This document shows positions 42,641-55,900 of a stretch of 64,000 nt of DNA, one piece after another; positions within the stretch are counted from its first letter, which is position 1, and each line of letters starts with the position of its first letter. Position numbers and translations under genes: made by a program. The notes under the pieces were generated by a model. It saw only the letters and a program-made list of their open reading frames with translations, was not told the origin of the DNA and did no database searches. The stretch lies in assembly GCA_036250195.1 (NCBI GenBank), contig JAVHZZ010000015.1:1984001-2048000 (forward strand). The letters are read 5' to 3'. Source of the stretch: Mixophyes australis. Lineage: Eukaryota > Chordata > Amphibia > Anura > Limnodynastidae.

Positions 42641-45640
42641 TGATTCATGATTCATTATTCAATTCATGATTCATGATTCAATTCATGATTCATGATTCGA
42701 TTCATGATTCATGATTCATGATTCAAGATTCGATTCATGAATCATGATTAATGATTCATGATTCAATTCATAAATCATGATTCATGATTCATGATTCAAT
42801 TCATGATTCATGATTCGATTCATGATTCAATTCATGATTCGATTCATGATTCATGATTCAATTCATGATTCATGATTCAATTCATGATTCATGATTTATG
42901 ATTCATAATTCGATTCATGATTCATGATTCAATTCATGATTCATGATTCATTATTTAATTCATGATTCATGATTCATTTCATGATTCATGATTTAATTCA
43001 TGATTCATGATTCATTTCATGATTCATGATTTAATTCATGATTAATGATTCATGATTCAATTCATGATTCATGATTCAATTCATGATTCATGATTTAATT
43101 AATGTTTCATGATTCGATTCATGATTCATGATTCAATTCATGATTCATGATTCAATTCATGATTCATGATTCGATTCATAATTCATGATTCATGATTCGA
43201 TTCATGATTTATGATTCATGATTCAATTCATGATTCATCATTCGATTTATGATTCATGATTCAATTCATGATTCATGATTTATGATTCAATTCATGATTC
43301 AATTCATGATTCATGATTCAATTCATGATTCGAGATTCATGATTCGATTCATGATTCATGATTCATGATTCGATTCATGATTCATGATTCGATTCATGAT
43401 TCATGATTCATAATTTATGATTCGATTCATGATTCATGATTTATGATTCATGATTCAATTCATGATTCATGATTCAATTCATGATTCATGATTCGATTCA
43501 TGATTCATGATTCATGATTCGATTCATGATTCATGATTCAAGATTCGATTCATGATTCAATTCATGATTTATGATTTATGATTCAATTTATGATTCAATT
43601 CATGATTCATGATTCAATTCATGATTTATGATTCGATTCATGATTCAAGATTCAATTCATGATTTATGATTCATTATTTAATTCATGATTTATGATTCAA
43701 TTTATGATTCAATTCATGATTCATGATTCATGATTCGATTCATGATTCATGATTTAATTCATGATTTATTATTTATGATTCAATTTATGATTCAATTCAT
43801 GATTCATGATTCAATTCATGATTCATGATTCATGATTCGATTGATGATTCATGATTCAATTCATGATTCATGATTCATGATTCAATTCATGATTCATGAT
43901 TCATGATTCATGATTCAATTCATGATTCATGATTCAATTCATGATTCATGATTCGATTCATGATTCATGATTCATGATTCATGATTCAATTCATGATTCA
44001 TGATTCGATTCATGATTCATGATTCAATTCATGATTCATGATTTATGATTCAATTCATGATTCAATTCATGATTCATGATTCAATTCATGATTCATGATT
44101 CGATTTATGATTCATGATTCAATTCATGATTCATGATTCGATTCATGATTCATGATTCAATTCATGATTCATGATTTATGATTCAATTCATGATTCAATT
44201 CATGATTCATTTCATGATTCATGATTCATTTCATGATTCATGATTCGATTCATGATTCATGATTCATGATTCATGATTCGATTCATGATTCATGATTCAT
44301 GATTCATGATTCAATTCATGATTCATGATTCATGATTTGATTCATGATTCATGATTTATGATTGAATTCATGATTCATGATTCGATTCATGATTCATAAT
44401 TCATGATTCATGATTCATGATTAAATTCATGATTTATGATTTATGATTCAATTTATGATTCAATTCATGATTCATGATTCAATTCATGATTCATGATTCA
44501 TGATTTGATTCATGATTCATGATTCAATTCATGATTCATGATTCATGATTCAATTCATGATTCATGATTCATGATTCATGATTCAATTCATGATTCATGA
44601 TTTTATTCATGATTCATGATTCATGATTCATGATTCATGATTTTATTCATGATTCATGATTCATGATTCATGATTCAATTCATGATTCATGATTTATGAT
44701 TCAATTCATGATTCAATTGATGATTCATGATTCAATTCATGATTCATGATTCGATTCATGATTAATGATTTATGATTCGTTTAATGATTCATGATTCATT
44801 TCATGATTCGTGTTTCGATTCATAATTCATGATTCAATTCATGATTCATGATTCAATTCATGATTCATGTTTCGATTCATGATTCATGATTCGATTCATG
44901 ATTCATGATTCAATTCATGATTCATGATTCATGATTTAATTCATGATTCATGATTCATGATTTATGATTCGATTCATGATTCATGATTCAATTCATGATT
45001 CATGATTCATAATTCATGATTCGATTCATGAGTCATGATTCGATTCATGATTAATGATTCATGATTTAATTCATGATTCATGATTCAATTCATGATTCAT
45101 GATTCAATTCATGATTTATGATTTATGATTCAATTTATGATTCAATTCATGATTCATGATTCATGATTAGATTCATGATTCATGATTCGATTCATGATTC
45201 ATGATTCAATTCATGATTTATGATTTATGATTCATTTTATGATTCAATTCATGATTTATGATTCATGATTCAATTCATGATTCATGATTCATGATTTAAT
45301 TCATGATTCATGATTCATGATTCGATTCATGATTCATGATTATATACATGATTTATGATTCGATTCATGATTCATGATTCATAATTCATGATTCGATTCA
45401 TGATTTATGATTCATGATTCAATTCATGATTCATGATTCAATTCATGATTCATGATTGGATTCATGATTCATGATTCAATTCATGATTCATGATTCATGA
45501 TTCGATTCATGATTCATGATTCAATTCATGATTTATGATTCATGATTCAATTCATGATTCATGATTCATGATTCATGATTCATGATTCAATTCATGATTC
45601 ATGATTCATTATTCATGATTCAATTCATGATTCAATTCAT
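42641..45640 (+). repeat. Left copy of a 3.5-kb tandem duplication: connector, module D and module B half
   Basis: CATAAATC 42,769, AATTAATG 43,097, TTCGTG (TA type) 44,807, TGAGTCA 45,029 and ATATACATG 45,342. The matching landmarks to the right are 46,276, 46,604 (both +3,507) and 48,248, 48,470, 48,783 (all +3,441). The CGTTTCATG half does not follow; at about 45,490 the sequence passes instead into module C-type words and the next CATGTATC cluster, the probable duplication junction. Confidence 0.78.
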
Positions 45641-46110
45641 GATTCATGATTTGATTCATGATTCATGATTCAATTCATGTATCATGATTCATGATTCATG
45701 ATTCAATTCATGATTCATGATTCATGATTCAATTCATGATTCAATTCATGATTCATGATTTGATTCATGATTCATGATTCAATTCATGTATCATGATTCA
45801 TGATTCATGATTCAATTCATGATTCATGATTCATGATTTAATTCATGATTCATGATTCATGATTCATTATTCAATTCATGATTCATGATTCATGATTCAT
45901 GATTCATGATTCATGATTCATGATTCATGATTCATGATTCAATTCATGATTCAATTCATGATTCATGATTTGATTCATGATTCATGATTCAATTCATGTA
46001 TCATGATTCATGATTCATGATTCATGATTCATGATTCATGATTTAATTCATGATTCATGATTTGATTCATGATTCATGATTCAATTCATGTATCATGATT
46101 CATGATTCAT
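45641..46110 (+). repeat. CATGTATC cluster, four copies (duplicate)
   Basis: CATGTATC at 45,676, 45,785, 45,995 and 46,087, spacings 109, 210 and 92 bp against 102, 196 and 92 bp in the cluster 3.5 kb upstream. The differences of 7 and 14 bp are one and two heptamers, showing length change by whole heptamers after duplication. Confidence 0.8.
45874..45941 (+). repeat. Longest uninterrupted heptamer run seen
   Basis: Nine perfect ATTCATG units followed by one ATTCA pentamer (68 bp). The homologous run at 42,381-42,434 has seven heptamers plus the pentamer (54 bp), which accounts for the 14-bp difference between the two clusters. Another seven-heptamer run is at 56,950-57,003. Confidence 0.85.
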
Positions 46111-48190
46111 GATTCAATTCATGATTCATGATTCATGATTTAATTCATGATTCATGATTCATTATTCAATTCATGATTCATGATTCAATTCATGATTCAT
46201 GATTCGATTCATGATTCATGATTCATGATTCAAGATTCGATTCATGAATCATGATTAATGATTCATGATTCAATTCATAAATCATGATTCATGATTCATG
46301 ATTCAATTCATGATTCATGATTCGATTCATGATTCAATTCATGATTCGATTCATGATTCATGATTCAATTCATGATTCATGATTCAATTCATGATTCATG
46401 ATTTATGATTCATAATTCGATTCATGATTCATGATTCAATTCATGATTCATGATTCATTATTTAATTCATGATTCATGATTCATTTCATGATTCATGATT
46501 TAATTCATGATTCATGATTCATTTCATGATTCATGATTTAATTCATGATTAATGATTCATGATTCAATTCATGATTCATGATTCAATTCATGATTCATGA
46601 TTTAATTAATGTTTCATGATTCGATTCATGATTCATGATTCAATTCATGATTCATGATTCAATTCATGATTCATGATTCGATTCATAATTCATGATTCAT
46701 GATTCGATTCATGATTTATGATTCATGATTCAATTCATGATTCATCATTCGATTTATGATTCATGATTCAATTCATGATTCATGATTTATGATTCAATTC
46801 ATGATTCAATTCATGATTCATGATTCAATTCATGATTCGAGATTCATGATTCGATTCATGATTCATAATTCATGATTCGATTCATGATTCATGATTCAAT
46901 TCATGATTCATGATTCAATTCATGATTCATGATTCGATTCATGATTCATGATTCATGATTCGATTCATGATTCATGATTCAAGATTCGATTCATGATTCA
47001 TGATTCAATTCATGATTTATGATTTATGATTCAATTTATGATTCAATTCATGATTCATGATTCAATTCATGATTTATGATTCGATTCATGATTCAAGATT
47101 CAATTCATGATTTATGATTCATTATTTAATTCATGATTTATGATTCAATTTATGATTCAATTCATGATTCATGATTCATGATTCGATTCATGATTCATGA
47201 TTTAATTCATGATTTATTATTTATGATTCAATTTATGATTCAATTCATGATTCATGATTCAATTCATGATTCATGATTCATGATTCGATTGATGATTCAT
47301 GATTCAATTCATGATTCATGATTCATGATTCAATTCATGATTCATGATTCATGATTCATGATTCAATTCATGATTCATGATTCAATTCATGATTCATGAT
47401 TCGATTCATGATTCATGATTCATGATTCATGATTCAATTCATGATTCATGATTCGATTCATGATTCATGATTCAATTCATGATTCATGATTTATGATTCA
47501 ATTCATGATTCAATTCATGATTCATGATTCAATTCATGATTCATGATTCGATTTATGATTCATGATTCATGATTCAATTCATGATTCATGATTCGATTCA
47601 TGATTCATGATTCAATTCATGATTCATGATTTATGATTCAATTCATGATTCAATTCATGATTCATTTCATGATTCATGATTCATTTCATGATTCATGATT
47701 CGATTCATGATTCATGATTCATGATTCATGATTCGATTCATGATTCATGATTCATGATTCATGATTCAATTCATGATTCATGATTCATGATTTGATTCAT
47801 GATTCATGATTTATGATTGAATTCATGATTCATGATTCGATTCATGATTCATAATTCATGATTCATGATTCATGATTAAATTCATGATTTATGATTTATG
47901 ATTCAATTTATGATTTGATTCATGATTCATGATTCAATTCATGATTCATGATTCATGATTTGATTCATGATTCATGATTCAATTCATGATTCATGATTCA
48001 TGATTCAATTCATGATTCATGATTCATGATTCATGATTCAATTCATGATTCATGATTTTATTCATGATTCATGATTCATGATTTTATTCATGATTCATGA
48101 TTCATGATTCATGATTCAATTCATGATTCATGATTTATGATTCAATTCATGATTCAATTGATGATTCATGATTCAATTCATGATTCATGA
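46111..48190 (+). repeat. Right copy of the 3.5-kb duplication: connector and module D
   Basis: CATAAATC 46,276 and AATTAATG 46,604, both 3,507 bp from the left copy. Near 46,863 the stretch between CGAGATTC and the next CAAGATTCG is shortened relative to other D copies and starts with a private CATAATTC. The ATTTTATTC words near 48,057 and 48,082 are closer together than in other D copies (25 bp apart, against about 53 in the left copy). Confidence 0.72.
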
Positions 48191-49720
48191 TTCGATTCAT
48201 GATTAATGATTTATGATTCGTTTAATGATTCATGATTCATTTCATGATTCGTGTTTCGATTCATAATTCATGATTCAATTCATGATTCATGATTCAATTC
48301 ATGATTCATGTTTCGATTCATGATTCATGATTCGATTCATGATTCATGATTCAATTCATGATTCATGATTCATGATTTAATTCATGATTCATGATTCATG
48401 ATTTATGATTCGATTCATGATTCATGATTCAATTCATGATTCATGATTCATAATTCATGATTCGATTCATGAGTCATGATTCGATTCATGATTAATGATT
48501 CATGATTTAATTCATGATTCATGATTCAATTCATGATTGATGATTCAATTCATGATTTATGATTTATGATTCAATTTATGATTCAATTCATGATTCATGA
48601 TTCATGATTAGATTCATGATTCATGATTCGATTCATGATTCATGATTCAATTCATGATTTATGATTTATGATTCATTTTATGATTCAATTCATGATTCAT
48701 GATTCATGATTCAATTCATGATTCATGATTCATGATTTAATTCATGATTCATGATTCATGATTCGATTCATGATTCATGATTATATACATGATTTATGAT
48801 TCGATTCATGATTCATGATTCATAATTCATGATTCAATTCATGATTTATGATTCATGATTCAATTCATGATTCATGATTCAATTCATGATTCATGATTGG
48901 ATTCATGATTCATGATTCAATTCATGATTCATGATTAAATGATTCAATTCATGATTCATGATTCGATTCATGATTCATGATTCAATGCATTATTCATGAT
49001 TCAATTTATGATTCATGATTCAATTCATGATTCATGATTTATGATTCAATTTATGATTCAATTCATGATTCATGATTCAATTCATGATTCGAGATTCATG
49101 ATTCGATTCATGATTCATGATTCATTATTCGATTCATGATTAGATTCATGATTCATGATTAATGATTTATGATTCGTTTCATGATTCATGATTCATTTCA
49201 TGATTCGTGTTTCGATTCATAATTCATGATTCAATTCATGATTCATGATTCAATTCATGATTCATGTTTCGATTCATGATTCATGATTCGATTCATGATT
49301 CATGATTCAATTCATGATTCATGATTCATAATTCATGATTCGATTCATGATTCATGATTCGATTCATGATTCATGATTCATGATTTAATTCATGATTCAT
49401 GATTCATGATTCATGATTCATGATTCAATTCATGATTCATGATTCATAATTCATGATTCGATTCATGATTCATGATTCAATTCATGATTCATGATTCGAT
49501 TCATGATTCATGATTCAATTCATGATTTATGATTTATGATTCAATTTATGATTGAATTCATGATTCATGATTCATGATTAGATTCATGATTCATGATTCG
49601 ATTCATGATTCATGATTCAATTCATGATTTATGATTTATGATTCAATTTATGATTCAATTCATGATACATGATTCAATTCATGATTCATGATTCATAATT
49701 CGATTCATGATTCATGATTC
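48191..49720 (+). repeat. Module B, full copy 5
   Basis: TTCGTG 48,248, TGAGTCA 48,470, ATATACATG 48,783, TTCGTG 49,204 and ATTGAATTC 49,551. Distances match the 38.4-kb copy to within 7 bp. At 48,835-48,836 the copy reads CA where the 16.2, 38.9 and 45.4-kb copies read CG. Confidence 0.8.
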
Positions 49721-50079
49721 AATTCATGATTCATGATTCAATTCATGATTCATGATTCGATTCATGATTCATGATTCAATTCATGATTCATGATTCATGA
49801 TTCAATTCATGATTCATGATTCATGATTCAATTCATGATTCATGATTCAAATTATGATTCATGATTCGATTCATGATTCATGATTCGATTCATGATTCAT
49901 GATTCGATTCATGATTCATGATTCGATTCATGATTCATGATTCAATTCATGATTCATGATTCATGATTCATGATTCAATTCATGATTAATGATTCAATTC
50001 ATGATTCATGATGCGATTCATGATTCATGATTCGATTCATGATTCATGATTCAATTCATGATTCATGATTTATGATTCA

Positions 50080-51880
50080 ATTCATGATTCAATTCCTGAT
50101 TCATTTCATGATTCATGATTCTATTCATGATTCATGATTCGATTCATGATTCATGATTCGATTCATGATTCATGATTCACAATTCATGATTCGATTCATG
50201 ATTCATGATTCATGATTCAAGATTCAATTCATGATTCATGATTCAATTCATGATTCATGATTCGATTCATGATTCATAATTCATGATTTTTGAATCATGA
50301 TTCGATTCATGATTCATGATTCATGTTTCAATTCATGATTCATGATTCGATTCATGATTCATGATTCATGATTCATGATTCGATTCATGATTCATGATTC
50401 AATTCATGATTCATGATTCATGATTCAATTCATGATTCATGATTCGATTCATGATTCATAATTCATGATTTTTGAATCATGATTCGATTCATGATTCATG
50501 ATTAGATTCATGATTTATAATTCAAATCATGATTCATGATTCGATTCATGATTCATGATTCAATTCATGATTCATGATTCATGATTCATGATTCAATCCA
50601 TGATTCATGATTTATGATTCAATTCATGATTGAATTCATGATTCATGATTCGATTCATGAATTATGATTCAATTCATGATTCATGATTCATAATTCATGA
50701 TTCGATTCATGATTCTTGATTCGATTCATGATTCATGATTCATGATTTAATTCATGATTCATGATTCATGATTCATGATTCGTTTCATGATTCATGATTC
50801 AATTCATGATTCATGATTCGATTCATGATTCATGGTTTATGATTCAATTCATGATTCAATTCATGATTCATTTCATGATTCATGATTCGATTCATGATTC
50901 ATGATTCAATTCATGATTCATGATTTATGATTCAATTCATGATTCATGATTCGATTCATGAATTATGATTCAATTCATGATTCATAATTCATGATTCGAT
51001 TCATGATTCATGATTTAATTCTTGATTCATGATTCATGATTCAATTCATGATTCGATTCATGATTCATGATTTAATTCTTGATTCATGATTCATGATTCG
51101 ATTCATGATTCATGATTCATGATCCATAATTCAATTCATGATTCATGATTCAATTCATGATTCATGATTCGATTCATGATTCATGATTCGATTCATGATT
51201 CATGATTCAATTCATGATTCATGATTTATGATTCAATTCATGATTCAATTCATGATTCATTTCATGATTCATGATTCGATTCATGATTCATGATTCATGA
51301 TTCGATTCATGATTCATGATTCGATTCATGATTCATGATTCATAATTCATGATTCAATTCATGATTCATGATTCAATTCATGATTCATGATTCGATTCAT
51401 GATTCATAATTCATGATTTATGATTCATGATTCGATTCATGATTCATGATTCAATTCATGATTCATGATTCGATTCATGATTCATGATTAGATTCATGAT
51501 TTATAATTTAAATCATGATTCATGATTCAATATTTAATTCATGATTCATGATTCGATTCATGATTCATGATTCAATTCATGATTCATGATTCATTATTTA
51601 ATTCATGATTCATGATTCGATTCATGATTCATGATTCCATTCATGATTCATGATTCATGATTCAATTCATGATTCATGATTCATGATTCAATTCATGATT
51701 CAATTCATGATTCATGATTGGATTCATGATTCATGATTCATGATTCATGATTCGATTCATGATTCATGATTCAATTCATGATTTATGATTCATGATTCAA
51801 TTCATGATTCATGATTCATGATTCATGATTCATGATTCATGATTCAATTCATGATTCATGATTCATTATTCATGATTCAA
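50080..51880 (+). repeat. Module C copy, sister of 40.2-42.1 kb
   Basis: TTTTTGAATC at 50,287 and 50,469 (182 bp; 260 bp in the sister), GGTTTATG near 50,834, GATCCAT 51,121 and AATATTTA 51,529 (408 bp). The TTTAATTCTTG segment is again doubled (about 51,013 and 51,071). TTATAATTTAAATC (about 51,501) replaces TTATAATTCAAATC of all other copies. Confidence 0.75.
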
Positions 51881-52270
51881 TTCATGATTCAATTCATGAT
51901 TCATGATTTGATTCATGATTCATGATTCAATTCATGTATCATGATTCATGATTCATGATTCAATTCATGATTCATGATTCATGATTCATGATTCATGATT
52001 CAATTCATGATTCAATTCATGATTCATGATTTGATTCATGATTCATGATTCAATTCATGTATCATGATTCATGATTCATGATTCAATTCATGATTCATGA
52101 TTCATGATTTAATTCATGATTCATGATTCATGATTCATTATTCAATTCATGATTCATGATTCATGATTCATGATTCATGATTCAATTCATGATTCAATTC
52201 ATGATTCATGATTTGATTCATGATTCATGATTCAATTCATGTATCATGATTCATGATTCATGATTCAATT
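51881..52270 (+). repeat. CATGTATC cluster, three copies
   Basis: CATGTATC at 51,933, 52,056 and 52,238, spacings 123 and 182 bp. One copy fewer than the two clusters at 42 and 46 kb. Confidence 0.78.
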
Positions 52271-53500
52271 CATGATTCATGATTCATGATTTAATTCATG
52301 ATTCATGATTCATGATTCATTATTCAATTCATGATTCATGATTCAATTCATGATTCATGATTCGATTCATGATTCATGATTCATGATTCAAGATTCGATT
52401 CATGAATCATGATTAATGATTCATGATTCAATTCATAAATCATGATTCATGATTCATGATTCAATTCATGATTCATGATTCAATTCATGATTTATGATTT
52501 ATGATTCAATTTATGATTCAATTCATGATTCATGATTCATGATTGAATTAATGATTCATGATTCATGATTTAATTCATGATTCATGATTCATGATTCGAT
52601 TCATGATTCATGATTATATTCATGATTTATGATTCGATTCATGATTCATGATTCATAATTCATGATTCGATTCATGATTTATGATTCATGATTCAATTCA
52701 TGATTCAATTCATGATTCATGATTGGATTCATGATTCATGATTGGATTCATGATTCATGATTCAATTCATGATTCATGATTAAATGATTCAATTAATGAT
52801 TCATGATTCGATTCATGATTCATGATTCATGATTCAATGCATGATTCATGATTCGATTTATGATTCATGATTCAATTCATGATTCATGATTTATGATTCA
52901 ATTTATGATTCAATTCATGATTCATGATTCAATTCATGATTCGAGATTCATGATTCGATTCATGAATCATGATTCATTATTCGATTCATGATTAGATTCA
53001 TGATTCATGATTAATGATTTATGATTCGTTTCATGATTCATGATTCATTTCATGATTCGTGTTTCGATTCATAATTCATGATTCAATTCATGATTCATGA
53101 TTCAATTCATGATTCATGTTTCGATTCATGATTCATGATTCGATTCATGATTCATGATTCAATTCATGATTCATGATTCATAATTTATGATTCGATTCAT
53201 GATTCATGATTCGATTCATAATTCATGATTCATGATTTAATTCATGATTCATGATTCATGATTCATGATTCATGATTCAATTCATGATTCATGATTCATG
53301 ATTCAATTCATGATTCATGATTCGATTCATGATTCATGATTCAATTCATGATTTATGATTTATGATTCAATTTATGATTGAATTCATGATTCATGATTAG
53401 ATTCATGATTCATGATTCGATTCATGATTCATGATTCAATTCATGATTTATGATTTATGATTCAATTTATGATTCAATTCATGATACATGATTCAATTCA
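52271..53500 (+). repeat. Shortened connector plus module B half
   Basis: CATAAATC 52,434 is followed directly, within 182 bp, by ATATATTCATG (52,616) instead of by module D; then TTCGTG 53,056 and ATTGAATTC 53,377. Module D and the CGTTTAATG half are absent. The changed ATATATTC form (ATATACATG elsewhere) is shared with the 56.2-kb copy. Module D is not seen after 48.2 kb. Confidence 0.72.
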
Positions 53501-53929
53501 TGATTCATGATTCATAATTCGATTAATGATTCATGATTCAATTCATGATTCATGATTCATGATTCAATTCATGATTCATGATTCGATTCATGATTCATGA
53601 TTCAATTCATGTTTCATGATTCATGATTCAATTCATGATTCATGATTCATGATTCATGATTCAATTCATAATTCATGATTCAAATTATGATTCATGATTC
53701 GATTCATGATTCATGATTCGATTCATGATTCATGATTCGATTCATGATTCATGATTCGATTCATGATTCATGATTCAATTCATGATTCATGATTCAATTC
53801 ATGATTCATGATTCATGATTCATGATTCAATTCATGATTCATGATTCAATTCATGATTCATGATGCGATTCATGATTCATGATTCGATTCATGATTCATG
53901 ATTCAATTCATGATTCATGATTTATGATT

Positions 53930-55730
53930 CAATTCATGATTCAATTCCTTATTCATTTCATGATTCATGATTCTATTCATGATTCATGATTCGATTCATG
54001 ATTCATGATTCGATTCATGATTCAAGATTCATAATTCATGATTCGATTCATGATTCATGATTCATGATTCAAGATTCAATTCATGATTCATGATTCAATT
54101 CATGATTCATGATTCGATTCATGATTCATAATTCATGATTTATGAATCATGATTCGATTCATGATTCATGATTCATGATTCAATTCATGATTCATGATTC
54201 GATTCATGATTCATGATTAGATTCATGATTTATAATTCAAATCATGATTCATGATTCGATTCATGATTCATGATTCAATTCATGATTCATGATTCATTAT
54301 TTAATTCATGATTCATGATTCGATTCATGATTCATGATTCAATTCATGATTCATGATTCATGATTCAATTCATGATTCATGATTCATGATTCATGATTCA
54401 ATTCATGATTCATGATTCACTTCATGATTCATGTTTTATGATTCAATTCATGATTCAATTCATGATTCATGATTCGATTCATGAATTATGATTCAATTCA
54501 TGATTCATGATTCATAATTCATGATTCGATTCATGATTTTTGATTCGATTCATGATTCATGATTCATGATTTAATTCATGATTCATGATTCATGATTCAT
54601 GATTCGATTCATGATTCAATTCATGATTCATGATTCGATTCATGATTCATGATTCGATTCATGATTTATGGTTTATGATTCAATTCATGATTCAATTCAT
54701 GATTCATTTCATGATTCATGATTCGATTCATGATTCATGATTCAATTCATGATTCATGATTTATGATTCAATACATGATTCATGATTTATGATTCAATTC
54801 ATGATTCATGATTCGATTCATGAATTATGATTCAATTCATGATTCATGATTCATAATTCATGATTCGATTCATGATTCATGATTTAATTCTTGATTCATG
54901 ATTCATGATTCGATTCATGATTCATGATTTAATTCTTGATTCAGGATTCATGATTCAATTCATGATTCATGATTCATGATCCATGATTCAATTCATGATT
55001 CAGGATTCAATTCATGATTCATGATTCGATTCATGATTCATGATTCAATTCATGATTCATGATTCAATTCATGATTCATGATTTATGATTCAATTCATGA
55101 TTCAATTCATGATTCATTTCATGATTCATGATTCGATTCATGATTCATGATTCATGATTCGATTCATGATTCATGATTCGATTCATGATTCATGATTCAT
55201 AATTCATGATTCAATTCATGATTCCTGATTCAATTCATGATTCATGATTTGATTCATGATTCATAATTCATGATTTATGAATCATGATTCGATTCATGAT
55301 TCATGATTCAATTCATGATTCATGATTCGATTCATGATTCATGATTAGATTCATGATTTATAATTCAAATCATGATTCATGATTCAATATTTAATTCATG
55401 ATTCATGATTCGATTCATGATTCATGATTCAATTCATGATTCATGATTCATTATTTAATTCATGATTCATGATTCGATTCATGATTCATGATTCCATTCA
55501 TGATTCATGATTCAATTCATGATTCATGATTCATGATTCAATTCATGATTCATGATTCAATTCATGATTCATGATTCGATTCATGATTTATGATTCATGA
55601 TTCATGATTCGATTCATGATTCATGATTCAATTCATGATTCATGATTCATGATTCAAATTCATGATTCATGATTCATGATTCATGATTCAATTCATGATT
55701 CATGATTCATTATTCATGTTTCAATTCATG
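53930..55730 (+). repeat. Module C copy
   Basis: GATCCATG 54,978 and AATATTTA 55,386 (408 bp). The TTTTTGAATC words of the 40 and 50-kb copies are replaced by TTTATGAATC here (about 54,138). Private words include CACTTCATG and CATGTTTTATG near 54,420-54,435, and CAGGATTC near 54,943 and 55,002. Confidence 0.7.
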
Positions 55731-55900
55731 ATTCAATTCATGATTCATGATTTGATTCATGATTCATGATTCAATTCATGTATCATGATTCATGATTCAT
55801 GATTCAATTCATGATTCATGATTCATGATTCAATTCATGATTCAATTCATGATTCATGATTTGATTCATGATTCATGATTCAATTCATGTATCATGATTC
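55731..55900 (+). repeat. CATGTATC cluster, two copies
   Basis: CATGTATC at 55,777 and 55,886, 109 bp apart, the same spacing as the pair at 58,495/58,604 and the first pair at 45,676/45,785. Confidence 0.78.

Larger units (their letters stand above)
38321..48180 (+). repeat. First copy of a 9.7-9.9-kb composite unit
   Basis: Landmarks repeat in the next block at similar offsets: TTCGTG 38,384 to 48,248 (9,864), second TTCGTG 39,333 to 49,204 (9,871), TTTTTGAATC 40,397 to 50,287 (9,890), GATCCAT 41,385 to 51,121 (9,736), AATATTTA 41,793 to 51,529 (9,736) and CATAAATC 42,769 to 52,434 (9,665). The unit contains B, C, a CATGTATC cluster and module D, plus one internal 3.5-kb duplication. Confidence 0.78.

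Noticed and set aside
16190..48790. ATATAC and TTATATAC words as TATA promoters
   Set aside because: They are a single variant copied by module duplication, with no initiator, unique downstream region or gene nearby.
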